Source: Drosophila miranda (Eukaryota; Arthropoda; Insecta; Diptera; Drosophilidae). From it: a stretch of 64,000 bases of DNA. The stretch spans positions 7,130,001 through 7,194,000 of the forward strand of contig NC_046674.1 in assembly GCF_003369915.1 (NCBI RefSeq). Reading direction: 5' to 3'. Under the pieces are notes generated by a model. The model was not told the DNA's origin. It searched no databases and saw nothing but the letters and a program-made list of their open reading frames with translations. Position 1 is the stretch's first letter; each line of letters opens with the position of its first letter. The translations under genes and the position numbers were made by a program. This document shows positions 12,845-38,800 of this stretch, in pieces.

Positions 12845-12948
12845 TGACGTCATGTATGCATTCATTATTCCAAAGCATTATGCATTTTCTGTTTTGTAAA
12901 AAGAAGTGGCGATTTAATGAACTTTTTAGTCTCACATGTGTGACGTCA
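12845..12948. promoter_or_regulatory. two perfect CRE palindromes TGACGTCA upstream of Ack
   Basis: TGACGTCA occurs at 12845-12852 and again at 12941-12948, 96 bp apart, inside the putative Ack 5' UTR intron. Both lie outside the duplicated unit. Confidence 0.5.
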
Positions 12949-13116
12949 GCTCAAAGCAGCTCGCGTTCTTGCGCCACCTTCTCAGTGCGAGGGCATTGAG
13001 AATTGATATTTCCCCAAAAGCGTATTTTGCGAGACCTTAAATTACCTTTTCCCGGTTCTGGCCGACAGAACATATAGTCTATCCTTATCCCAGCTTATCG
13101 TGGAGATAGTTTTTAA

Positions 13117-16424
<3,308 letters not shown>

Positions 16425-16831
16425 CCAGACAGCCTGTATCAGTGTAGTTTAGCTAGCTTAGTTAATGCCTCAGTGCACAGACCGACAAGCCGCTGCAGGC
16501 CGTGTTTTAGTTCTTTTTTTTTGTTGCTGAATGCCGAATGCTGGGAGAGATCTCGGCGGAATCTGTGTCTAGTAATCTAGTAACTATGTCTCGAATCTTT
16601 GTCAAAATACTCCTAAGTGAATGTACGAAGCAAACAATGTCAACGACTGTATGATATATATTATTTTATGTAAGCGATCGATCATATGAAATGATTTTAT
16701 AAGTGTTATATTCAACGACTGCATAACCCAAATGCAAAGGCCACAAGAATTATTTACAAACAGGCGAAAGTGAAACGAAACAGGATCGGGGCATTAATGT
16801 GAATGTATGCAACCATTTGTTTTTAAATCAA

Positions 16832-16837
16832 AATAAA
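16832..16837 (+). terminator. Ack copy A poly(A) signal
   Basis: AATAAA about 410 bp after the stop; the identical site in copy B is at 20710-20715. Confidence 0.65.
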
Positions 16838-16874
16838 GTATATCTAATTGTTACAAAACAAAGACCGATTTGAA

Positions 16875-16894
16875 TTTGGCGCCAACCGGTAAGA
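16875..16894 (+). promoter_or_regulatory. E2F-like TTTGGCGCC followed by a 5' splice-site match at the A/B junction
   Basis: TTTGGCGCCAA (16875-16885) matches the E2F consensus, and GTAAGA follows at 16889-16894, preceded by G. The same block ends unit B at 20753-20772, where the base before GTAAGA is C. A second donor-like ACT|GTGAGT lies at 16910. In unit A this block sits just upstream of copy B's acceptor, so it could act as a promoter plus noncoding exon for copy B. That is inference. Confidence 0.3.
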
Positions 16895-16955
16895 GTTTCG
16901 AGGCAACTGTGAGTTTAAATTACCTTTTCCCGGTTCTGGCCGACAGAACATATAG

Positions 16956-20302
<3,347 letters not shown>

Positions 20303-20709
20303 CCAGACAGCCTGTATCAGTGTAGTTTAGCTAGCTTAGTTAATGCCTCAGTGCACAGACCGACAAGCCGCTGCAGGCCGTGTTTTAGTTCTTTTTTTTT
20401 GTTGCTGAATGCCGAATGCTGGGAGAGATCTCGGCGGAATCTGTGTCTAGTAATCTAGTAACTATGTCTCGAATCTTTGTCAAAATACTCCTAAGTGAAT
20501 GTACGAAGCAAACAATGTCAACGACTGTATGATATATATTATTTTATGTAAGCGATCGATCATATGAAATGATTTTATAAGTGTTATATTCAACGACTGC
20601 ATAACCCAAATGCAAAGGCCACAAGAATTATTTACAAACAGGCGAAAGTGAAACGAAACAGGATCGGGGCATTAATGTGAATGTATGCAACCATTTGTTT
20701 TTAAATCAA

Positions 20710-20715
20710 AATAAA
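20710..20715 (+). terminator. Ack copy B poly(A) signal
   Basis: AATAAA in the duplicated 3' UTR, 3,878 bp from the copy A signal. Confidence 0.6.
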
Positions 20716-20794
20716 GTATATCTAATTGTTACAAAACAAAGACCGATTTGAATTTGGCGCCAACCCGTAAGAGTTTCGAGGCAACTGTGAGTTT

Positions 20795-22716
20795 TTGTCA
20801 TTTGTTTTTTATGAGCCTGGATCGGGATTCCATTAAGGATTAAGGATTAAGGATTTTCGGATCACACCACAGCCATAGCAGCCACAGGAGCCGCAGCTAA
20901 TTATGATCCTTGATCGAGGACTTCATCAGGGACATTTTTCTGATCACAGAAGGATATGGCATTTTTGGTGATGATCCCATCAAAACAAGGACATCTTCCG
21001 ATCACAGGAAGCCATGCCATGCTCCGATTGGTCGCTATATTCAAACAATGCCTCCCAATGGGCGAAACGAGTAATTTTCATCTTCGAGGCACCAGGCGAA
21101 CAGAAATCGCAGAAAGCCACTTTCTGTTATCTAACATTATTTGTTTGCCCTTCGCTGTTATTTAACTTTGCTGTTAAGTGCCCCCAAAAGATGCAAACTT
21201 GTTCAGATTATTTGTTTTCTTTATTAGATTAAGCGTTGAATCCATGCAATGCAATGCAATGCATAAATATAGTACAGTATAGTATAGTATATAGTATAGT
21301 ATACAAGTAGTATATCTTACAAAGCCAAGCCTCATTCTATACGCAAGAGGCAATGCAAATATTGTTTTGGCAAAACGCATTATTTTCAGTCGCCTTCAAG
21401 GCCTCGCGGAGACATTGATTGCCAGCGTTTTGCCCTCCCTAATAGTGGCCGATGATCCCTCATATTCCGTTTTCTCCATTACGTCTTTAGCCGAATGACC
21501 GCCAATACAGCGAGAAGAAGCTCCCTTCCTGGGAGCCTTCTGCAGGGCAGATCTGCAGTATAAAGTGAGTAAAGCAGCGTTGCATTTTGTGGGTCATCCC
21601 AAAAGTATGCTATGGTTTGTGTATTCAGTAAAAGAGTTTAATATGAATAAAATACGCTCCTTTTTTTGCTTTCTCCTCTATTTGTGGACCGAGATGGGCG
21701 TGCCACGCCTCTCCTGATCGGAACAAATATCCTTGATTGATTTGGACGCATATTGCGTGAAGGACGATCTTTGAAGAGCGGGAATCGGATCGCCTCGGAT
21801 GTGCCTGTGCTGCAGCCCAACTTCTCTGGATAATGAGCCCTACCCACTGTCCAAAGGAACATTCCCGAGGATCGGGTGATTGACACGCCAGAACCCACCT
21901 GTTCGCCATTTCGTGTACGCTGGCTGTTTTGTTTTGTTGTTTGCTGAAAATTATCCACAAATTAAAGCATTGCACAGTCGATTTCTGTTAAAAGAACAAC
22001 TATTTATTTTCAACAGGGGACAGTATTCAAAATAGATCATTCAAAGTGTGTAATAGATGTATATGCATATACTCGTGTGTATATATGTATACTCTGGCTG
22101 TAAATACATTTAATTAAATGCTCAGGTTGATTGATATTCTCAGGTGGTTAGTTCGAAACTCTACGAGATAGAAGACACTTGACTTCCCTTTCATCATGCA
22201 ACTCCATTTGCATTGGGACGAACAGTTTCAAACTGCCCTTCGATGGCACAAAATCCGAGTGCAGTGGGAGCAGAACAGTGATGGGTGGTGGGGCGGTGTG
22301 TGGCGGTTCTTAAGAACGATATTATCAGAGTGATAAGAGAGTGGTGGAGTGCGCAGTGCGGAATGCGGAATGCGAATGTTGAAAATATAAATATATCATT
22401 CTAAGAATGTCCGTGTGCGGACTTGGATGTGAGTACTTACGAGTAATAATATTTAAAAAAAATAAATGTAGTTTATGTAATAACATAACAGCATTCGCCT
22501 GCTACAATTGGAATACAAATACAAATTGGTATCATAAATATATAATCGTTAATCGTTAATCGCTTCTGGTTTCGCTCTCTCTACATATTTCATATAATTT
22601 ATCGTGTGTTCTCAAAATGTCATAATTAAACCTGAACTATACCCAAATCAAAGAGGACTCAATGCCAAAACTACCGAAGGTAGCCGCAGCGGAAGATGTT
22701 GGCTTTTGGTTTTGGC
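20795..22716. other. intergenic stretch between Ack copy B and Chd64, no gene seen
   Basis: AT-rich, with short simple repeats (ATTAAGG units near 20835, TGCAA and TAGTA units near 21240-21300). The ORFs here (longest 116 codons on the minus strand near 21625-21975) show no domain or splice context. Confidence 0.6.
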
Positions 22717-22722
22717 TTTATT
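22717..22722 (-). terminator. Chd64 poly(A) signal (AATAAA on the minus strand)
   Basis: TTTATT on the plus strand, 69 bp past the Chd64 stop codon. Confidence 0.65.
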
Positions 22723-22790
22723 GCGGAATGTCTGAGAGTGGAGATGGGTGAGGGTGGGGGGGAGGTGGACTAATGCTGCCACTGCCACTT

Positions 22791-29974
<7,184 letters not shown>

Positions 29975-32685
29975 GTTGCTGCTGGAGAAACGGGTTTGCG
30001 GGTTTGCAGGGAGCCTGGCTTAAACAAAAAAAATGCTGGTTGAAATGTAGGTTGGTGGTGTCTTGGCCTGGCCTGGGCTATATCGGTATTCGGTATGCAC
30101 AACAATGCTACGATGCACTGTCCACCAAAAAAAATGGAATGGCTATCACGGCAAACGGAACGTTAAAACGAAAGACAGAAAGGCACGACCGCGTTTAACG
30201 AAAGCTCAGAGTGTTTTAACGGTGCAATCCAAACAGGGGAGCTACGAAAACTCGGTCATGTTGAAATTCTACAAGGTGGTGTGCTCCCTAACGCGCTCTC
30301 CCGGAGAGAGCAAAATGCTCAATTTGGCGTTGTATCGGAGCAGCTTTGTGTTAGCGTTAGCTTTGCTTCAATTCTCTCTGAGCTCTTCTCTCTCGCCGCT
30401 GCTCATCAGCTGGTTTGGCCATGATGATGTCATAGAGGAATGTTTAACGGCTTATTATTTTTAAACGCAGTTCAAACCACAATATAAAAACAATGTTCAC
30501 TTTTACTCGAATTTATAGAGCAAAAGATTAGATAGTAATCTCTCTCCTCTGCTCTATTTCCTGGTTCCTATGGCTTGCCTTATCACCAGAACTATTTCAG
30601 CATTTCATGCTCATGACCATAGAACTCGTATTTATAGGGACTTTTCTGGAAGCGATCAAGGCTTATGATACGGGATGGAATGGGATGGGATGGAGCAACT
30701 CATTTCAGTTTGCCTTGAGAATTAGTTACAGTTTATTCACATAAATATATATATATATTTTTAGGTAATCGTATAAATTATGCAATTTTTGTGTGGTTTT
30801 ACGATAATAAGCGAATTTCTTTAGTGTTCTCATGTGATTCTAAATAAATAGAGGGGATTGATTGCTTACATGTTCTGTTGTTCTGTTTTGTTGTCTGTGT
30901 ACTCGTACGCATGTGTGATATATAGTATACTCGACTCGTATTATTATATATAGTACAATACATAGTTCAGCTTGATCGTTTACGGTATTGATTCATGTGG
31001 ATTTGCGTTTGCGTTTGCATTTGTCTTTTTTGTTTTGTTTTGATTATATCGCCATTAGGTTTATAACATAGGAAAGCATTAATTAACTAGAAGTTAGGGT
31101 TCAGTTAGTTGCGTACATATATTGCCATTATTATATTATATTATATTATTTTTAATCTATTAACGGGTTGGGTTGGGTTTCCACATGCGAAACACTCAAA
31201 TTGGATGCTCTTACGACTTTCCCTTCCATCGATCTGTCTATATCGATGCAGATCCTACATATTTTTAAGGCCCTTACGCTCAGATACAAGTGGGTGTGGC
31301 ACACACGCACACACAGCCTGCGTGTGTGTGTGTGTGCGTGTGTGAGTGATATAAACTATGGGATGATTCATCATTATATACTATATAAATTGGTTTCTTT
31401 TTGTATTTTTACAATCGGTTTTGCATGCTTCGTCTTCTTCAAGACAGTTGACGGGAGGAGGACAAGTACGAGGGGGACGACGATGAAGACTCTTTAAAAA
31501 ATAATCATAATTTATTTTTGCACATGGATAAATACAATTACAAATATAAATGTGTATATATAAAAAAATGTGATACCAAAAAATATATACGTAGACGCAA
31601 AATAGATAATATACAGAGAACTTTTACTATAATAAAAAAGGGTGACATAAGCATAATCAGATTTTCGACTCCTACTACAAAAAATAGTACAACATCGTAC
31701 AGGACTCCCTCCTCATTCCATTAGACCTAGGCGTGTGTGTGTGTGTGTGTGTGTGTGTTGGTATATCAAGCACTGATATCTCTGATTACAGTGTTTATAT
31801 ATCTTGTGTGTGGGGTGTGGTGTGTGTGTTATAGACTACCTATATATCTGATTGACGGATCCATATGGGGATGGATTGCCTACAAAACAGTATCAGCAAA
31901 TAATTTCAATTGAATTTGTTGTTTCTCTATGTTTTTTGTTTTGTTAGTTTGTAATAAATAATACCGCACGATTCGTTGGCTCAACGTGTAATAAACTTAA
32001 CTTACAGAACAACTGTGCAAACGTAGGGCAAAAAAAAAATTGCGGCGGGAAGGGAGGGGCCTCTCCTTCATATGAGCAGTGGTATGTATTGCATGGGGGC
32101 CTTGGTGATCTTGGGGCTTACTCTCTGTGTGGCGTACACCGCATAAACCGTACCCTGTCTGTGTCTGTATGCCGCATCTTCGTTTTGCTCGCTCGGGGAA
32201 TCTCGCATAGTTGTTTAAACTAGTGTTTTGTCTACTAATTTGTTATATAATTTGCAATTATATACGCTGCCCGTCGGCGTCTCTGCTCAAGTTATACTCC
32301 GGTGTAAGCATGCACTTGCGACTTTTGAAGCGATTTCGTAATTAAATTAGCTCGAAACGAATCGGAAATTGCATCAAATGTTCATTTTCGTTATCCTTTA
32401 TCCTTAGCCTTAGCTGTAGTGCTTCACAAACAGATTTCTTTGATATTGAATTGCTTCGCAAACGATCGATCCCCGAACTCTGGGGGCGGGGACTGGAGGG
32501 GAGGTTCCCTCTTCTCTTTCTCACATACATATATACTCTCTCTCTTTGCTCTTTTCAGATCTCTTTTAGGGGTTGTCTTAGTTCTTAACTAGATTTACGT
32601 GCAGCTGCTCCACATTTCTTAATCATTCTTCACTCACATGCTCTCCATTCTGATTCTCCTTCTATCTATATAATGTATGTATGTT

Positions 32686-32716
<31 letters not shown>

Positions 32717-32882
32717 AGGTTTTTATAAGCTTTTATGTTTTCCTGTTTTCAGTAGTAACCATAATTTGTCGCATTCCTATATAGATCTCTTCCTATGAAT
32801 AAATACTCCCAACTCCACACACATTTAGCTATATCAAGATTTAGGTTTAGAAAACAATCAGGTTTTGGTTTCCTCATCCAAT
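29975..32882. other. Chd64 upstream region and presumed ens 3' UTR
   Basis: No coding gene seen. The right part, AT-rich with (GT)n tracts at about 31320 and 31732 and (AT)n at about 32690, follows the ens stop and is probably a long ens 3' UTR. TTTATT (AATAAA on minus) occurs at 31511-31516 and 30732-30737 as candidate poly(A) signals. I cannot place the true end. The left part should hold the Chd64 promoter. Confidence 0.5.
31732..31758. repeat. (GT)n microsatellite
   Basis: About 13 GT units in the presumed ens 3' UTR. Confidence 0.85.
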
Positions 32883-35800
32883 TCACAGCAACGATATATC
32901 TGCAGAGAGAGATAGTTTCTGGTTAGTCGAGAGTTCTGAGTACTGAAAGGGGGGCGGGGACTGAACCTTTATTCTCGTGACTATCAGCAGTGACTAGCGT
33001 GGTGGTTGCCGCTGTGCTCGTCAGCAAGCTGTTATTGTTGTTCAGGTGTAGATCTTGTGACTCGATGCTCAGGTCGATCAGCTGCGTGGCGGCCGGAGTG
33101 ACGGCATCCTGCAGCAGATTGATGTCGCTGCAGATCAAATGGGTTCGATTAGCAATGGATGGATCGACAGTTTCTGACATACGCCACTCACTTCTTGTTG
33201 TTCACATTCTCGAAATGGCCACCATTGCCGTTGGCCACCGCTGTGGTGGTGGTGTTGCTGCTGCCATCAAAGTCCGCCAGCAGCTTGCCGTTGCTCACCT
33301 GCTGATGCTGCTGCAGGTTTTTGGCGTTCTCGTCAATGATCATTGTGGAGAAGCTGTTGATCAGCGAGTTCTCCTTGTCTAGCACCGATTGCTCATACAT
33401 CGCCTGTTGGCTGTTGGGAGGTGCCTCCGAGCCGGCCACTGTCACTGTGGCCATTGCAGTGCTGGGCGATCCACCGGCAGAGTTGTTGCTGCTACCGCTG
33501 ACGCTGTTGCTGTCGCTGCTGCTGCTGCCATCAGCGGGGGTTGTCTCCGTTGCAGCCGCGGGGGCTGCCTTATCGTTGGATTCCTGCAAAGAATTGAGTG
33601 TTAGTTGGCAGAACTCTCTCTTGTCTCCTGTAGGAATTACTACCTTAGAGGGAGTAGCCGCGGCTCCGGCCTTGCGGGTGCGTGACATAATCGCTTCGAC
33701 GCGCTTGCGTCGCTCTTCACGCTCCTTCTCCTCGCGCTTGAGGCGCTCGGCCACCTCGACACGCTGCTTTTCTGCCTCCTCCTTGGCCTTCTTTTCGGCC
33801 TCCTCGCGCTCCACGCGCTGTTTTTCCTCCTCCTCGCGTTTGCGCTGCTCCTCCTCCTCCCGCTGTTGGGCTTCCTGAAGAGAGAGAGAGACAAGACAAA
33901 TGATTAATAGGCTTCCACGCACCCCTGCACGTGTGCGTTCCCTTACCTCGATTGCGATGCGCAGACGCTCCTCCTCGCCGCGCCTCTGTTCCTCGGCCAT
34001 GCGTGTGGACTCCTCCTCGAACAGACGTTGGCGTTCGGCTTCCTCCTCCTGGGCCTTGATTTCGGCCAGGCGTTCGGCTTCGAGTCGTTGGCGCTCTAAT
34101 TCCGCCTGTCGTTCGGCCTCCTCGCGGGCCAGTCGTCGTCTTTCGGCCAGGGCGGCCTTGGCCTGCTCCTCGGTCGTGATCTTCTTGGCCATCATCGATG
34201 CGGTCATCAAGTCAGAGCCATCGCCGCCGGAGTTCGCTGCTGGCGGAGTCAGCTCGCGCACCTCAGAGTTCTCCTTGCTGCGCGACGGCTTCTTGGGGGC
34301 AGCTTGAGGCTCCAGCGGTTGCCTGGGCAGCTCCTCCTTCTCAGTGCCCTCGTCGGCCTTTTCCTCCACATTCACAGAGCTAACCAGGGCCTCGGGCGGC
34401 ACCTGCACGAGCACATTCTGTTCCTCCTCCTGCCTGGAAACCTCCTCCGTCTTAACGGAGTTTAGTGCCTCCTTTTCCGCCTTGCTTACAGCGAGAGCAG
34501 GGGCGGCCACATCCGTAGGAACTGGCACCTCTGCGTGAGTCTTTTCTGCCTCCTTGGCCACCCCGTTTTGGAGCTCGGGAACTGTAACTGGAGCTGGAGC
34601 TGGGGCTGGGGCTGGAGCAGGAGCAGGCGCTGCTGAGGCCACTTTTGTGGTGGTAGTTGTGGAGGTGCTGCTGTTGCTGCTGCTGGCCACAATCATGGAC
34701 CTGCTCATGGCAGAGGTATCCTTGGTTTTCGGCTCCTTGCTGCTGATCCTGCTAATACGCTCCGAGCTGGCAGTGCGACTCGACAGAGCCTTGGAAGCAG
34801 ATGCCGCCTTCGGCACCAAGGGTTCCTGGAAGGACAAGAGGAATAATTGAATGAGGATCTGCCTTAAGTGCGACTATGTGAATGATTGGGCGCTTACCCT
34901 TTTCGAAGGCGTCTTCTTCTCGGCACTGTTCAATCGAGATGAGCTGGAGGTCACGATCAGGGAGGTGGACATTAGGTTTGCAGTTCGTTTGGGGGTCGTT
35001 TGTGCGGATGGTGAGGCGGCTGCTGTTGTCTTCACAGGCGGCTTGTGATCCTTCTTCAGTTTGTTGATCTCTGCAGGGAGTTGGCAAGACAGGTTAGACA
35101 GTTAGCAAAGACGACTCTTTACCCTCTCGTGTGTGTGGACAAAAGATGAACTCAACTCACCTTCTAGGGACATGCCGGTGCCGGCAATGCTGGCCGGCCT
35201 GGGCTTGCGTGGCGCCGTTGCCGGCCGCCTGGGCACAAGGCCAGACGTGGACATAGTCGTCGAGGTGGACATGGCGCTGCCGGGCCTTGAGTTGTTATAG
35301 TGTCCGCCTGGCGTGGCATTTCCCGATCGCGAGCCTACAGAATCGATATGCGTTTAGAGTCAGTGCGAGATGAGAGACGTCTCTCAGGGAGTCAGTGAGT
35401 GGGCGGTGTGTCAGTATGGATGATCAGCAAACCAAGCTGCTTTGTGCATTGTGACCGTCACCAGAGTTGGTTGTTATAGTGTGGGTGGTTGGTTTGGTTG
35501 GGGGTTTGATTGGGGGAAAAGGAAAGTCACACAAAACCAATTTGAGACACAAGTTAAACAAAGAACCAACAGACAAAGGATCCAATCTTGGGGAACGGGG
35601 GGACACACTGAGCGAGCGACACACAAAATATATACGAGTAAATATACCAAGGACCAGGATGAAATAATAGTACCAATGCCTAACCCAAGTGTTGTGTTTT
35701 GTATGCGTATTTATATAATAATATAATGGGTATGATTACAATGTTAAATGACGTCCAAAATATAATAGTAATAGTAATAATAATAGTAACAACATGTATA

Positions 35801-38800
35801 TATGTGGGTAAATGAATGTTCCGCTTAACCATTTCTAAAGGGGATCTCCAAAGGATGCTTAACTATGCGAACATACGAACGAAACGACCGACAAATGGCG
35901 ACACTCAGCAAACAATATGGACCCAATAAAACACATGGCAGATCGGTGCATAAAGAAGTACATGTGGATGATAGAACAGATGCCACACAAATAGGAAATG
36001 AATGCAGACTGGACAGTGTCTAGTGCGTTTCAGGAAGACATTCTACACGAATAGTGGCAGTGCCGTAGCTCGAATTGGGTCAGCAATCGCATTGAATATA
36101 TGTACACATCTGTTCTTGAATGAAAACTTGCAGAGAGTTTAATCTGTTTACAAAATGGATCTAGGGCAAAGCAGATCTACAGATCTAAGCCATAGAATCT
36201 TCACATTTGAAACGCACGTTTTAATGGCTGCTTGCAATGCAATGAAATGAAATGGGATCACAAAATTGCTGCTCAAATGAACTTGAGAAAACCTCTCTCT
36301 CTTTCTCTCTCTCATCGGTCGTTCTGCGTATGTATGTATGTCATCTATGGATCTACGGGATAACCAAAAGTGTACGTGTGTAGTGTTTTTGTGCTGTGCT
36401 GTGCTATGGTCGAGTGGGGTGAAAGTTCAAGTTAGCCAATTGTTGTGTGCTATCGGTAAATAGTAAGTATTCGGGTAAATGGGTAGATAAATGACTACAA
36501 CGCCAGCCGCGATTAGAATAGTATTATGTGTGTGTGTGTGGTGTAGTGGCATAGGGAGTGTGGTTGTGGCTTTTGTTGTTTTGTGGCTGAGTAGTGGGTT
36601 CTATGGTTGTTGGTATGTAGTTGGTTTTTTAATCGCACACACCTGCATTCACTAACAAACTAGAAGAGTTCATGAGCAACAATGAGTTGGGATCGAAATC
36701 GAGACAACGGTGGTAGGGGTTAGTAGAAGTCGCATATTGCTGCTGCTGGTGGCCATGGCCATGGCCTGGCCGCCTGGTCGAGGCGTTCGAGTAGGAGTAG
36801 GATGCGGAGGATGAGGCAAATGATGATTGAAGATATTTTTTAGTTGCTGCAGTTTGCAAGCCAAGTGTGGACTGTCGGTGCTGGTTGTGGTGGTTGTGGG
36901 GTGGTGGTGGTGTAGTGCCATATGCCGACCACGAAATGTGGTTGCTTATCTGTGTCATGCTCTTACTGGAGTCACGCTGACCGGCACTGCCCAACGGCCG
37001 GAAGCTGGTCGAGATGCCGCCGCCCAGCGAATACTTTCCACGATCCCGGTCCCGCTGCCCACCGACACTGCCACCACCTGCCAGGTGGGTCATGCTCCGG
37101 GACATGATGCCGGTGGCACTCGAACTGCCGCTGCCGGCGCTGCCTGCCCGCCGAGAGCGTGCCGTGGAGCCGGCGGCATGAATGCGCCGACCCACGCCCC
37201 CCAGCGAGGCCGTCTCATCGAGCATCTCCAGTTCGCTCTCGCGCCGCTCCCGCTCCAGTATGGCTCGGACATGCTCCCCGTTGCGGCGTATGGGCTGGGC
37301 CAGCTGGTCCAAGCGGTTCATGGAGTAGGCCCGTCCTGCGATTCAGTTGAAAGTTGAAATTTGAAGTTGGTTCATGAATCAGAGAGTCTCGCTGCTGGAT
37401 CCTTATCCTAGCTATACTTATAAGCTATATACATGTACATATATATATATATACAGGAGACGGCACAAAACATATGTGGGACAAGCTGCTCTACAAAATG
37501 GTGTGAGAAATCTGTGTGTTTATTAAGGTGTGTGTGTGTGTGTGGGTGTTTAGGTGTAAGTGTAGGTGCCTCAACAGCGTGTGCAGGCAGGATTTCCCTC
37601 TTCTTGCATATCATATCATATCGTATCATATCCATTCTCTGACTAAGCAAGGAACCACTAAAATACAGTCGGGGGAACAGAACTGGACCATTGGAACTGG
37701 AAACTGGAATCTGGCACCTACGCAATGGGCTAACCGAATGAGGCTGATCATATGATGAGTAGCGTAGCTGGACAATGAGGAGGAGGCTGATCGCTGGGAT
37801 GATTATGTTCGTATATGTATGTATGTGTGGGTTGTAATGATCGATGGATGGTATCCGCTGAGTCGGTCTTACCTGGGGTTCTGGCTGGCGTGGTGCTCAG
37901 GGAGCTGCGCGAGCCGTAATGCCCGTCTCGGGGGCTGGGTATTGTCGGCATGAGGTCCGTTTTCCTGCGGTAAACGCTTCGGAACACGATGGGTGATGTG
38001 TCAACGCTATCTTCTGTAATATTTTGTTGTGTTTTTGGTTTTTGATTTTGCATTTTTGAATTTTTGATTTTTTGTTTTTTTTTGATACAACGATTTTCAA
38101 AGTTTCTGCGCTTACAGAAAACAAAACTTATTTTCTAGCAACAAGAGAAACCAAAAGTTGGCAAAAATAGCTTAAAGAGAAAGCGTTTACACCGATTCCA
38201 TTAGAGAATTATTCAATTCACGAATGTGTATACGTTTTCCCATAAGTAAACAAACAACCATGCTGAGAAGTATCTACGTTGAGAGATCTGTTTAGAGGGC
38301 TAAGGCTAAGGCTGCTGCTTTTGTTTCTGATGCTTCTCTCTGAGGGTTAGAGCGGCAGCACAGAGGGGAAAACTAGGCAAGGCACGGAGGGGTTGGGTTT
38401 GGTTTGATTTCTGTACAAATTGGAATTATTGGAGGCGGTATACATCATATCATGCAAAACTGAGGCTCTAAGACATGCCATGGTTACGTGGGGGTAGAGA
38501 CAAAGAGTTGCGAGCTTACGGCTGGTTACGGTGGGGGGTTATTCGGGGTTGGGGTTGGGGTTGGGGTTAGGGCTAGGGTTACGGTTACGGTTAGGGCATA
38601 AAAGAAAACAATAATTGGAGACAGAACATGAACATGGGTTAACAAACGGGAGAGAGCAAGGAACAAGAGTAGTCTCAAAGAGTAGTAGAACCCTCACCCT
38701 TACGATACGAGTTATGGAAGTTGTTGTTGTTGTTGTGATGGCTTGCAGCTGTGGTGCTTGTTGCTGTTGCTGTTGTTGTCGTATGGGGTCTGTGCGCTGT

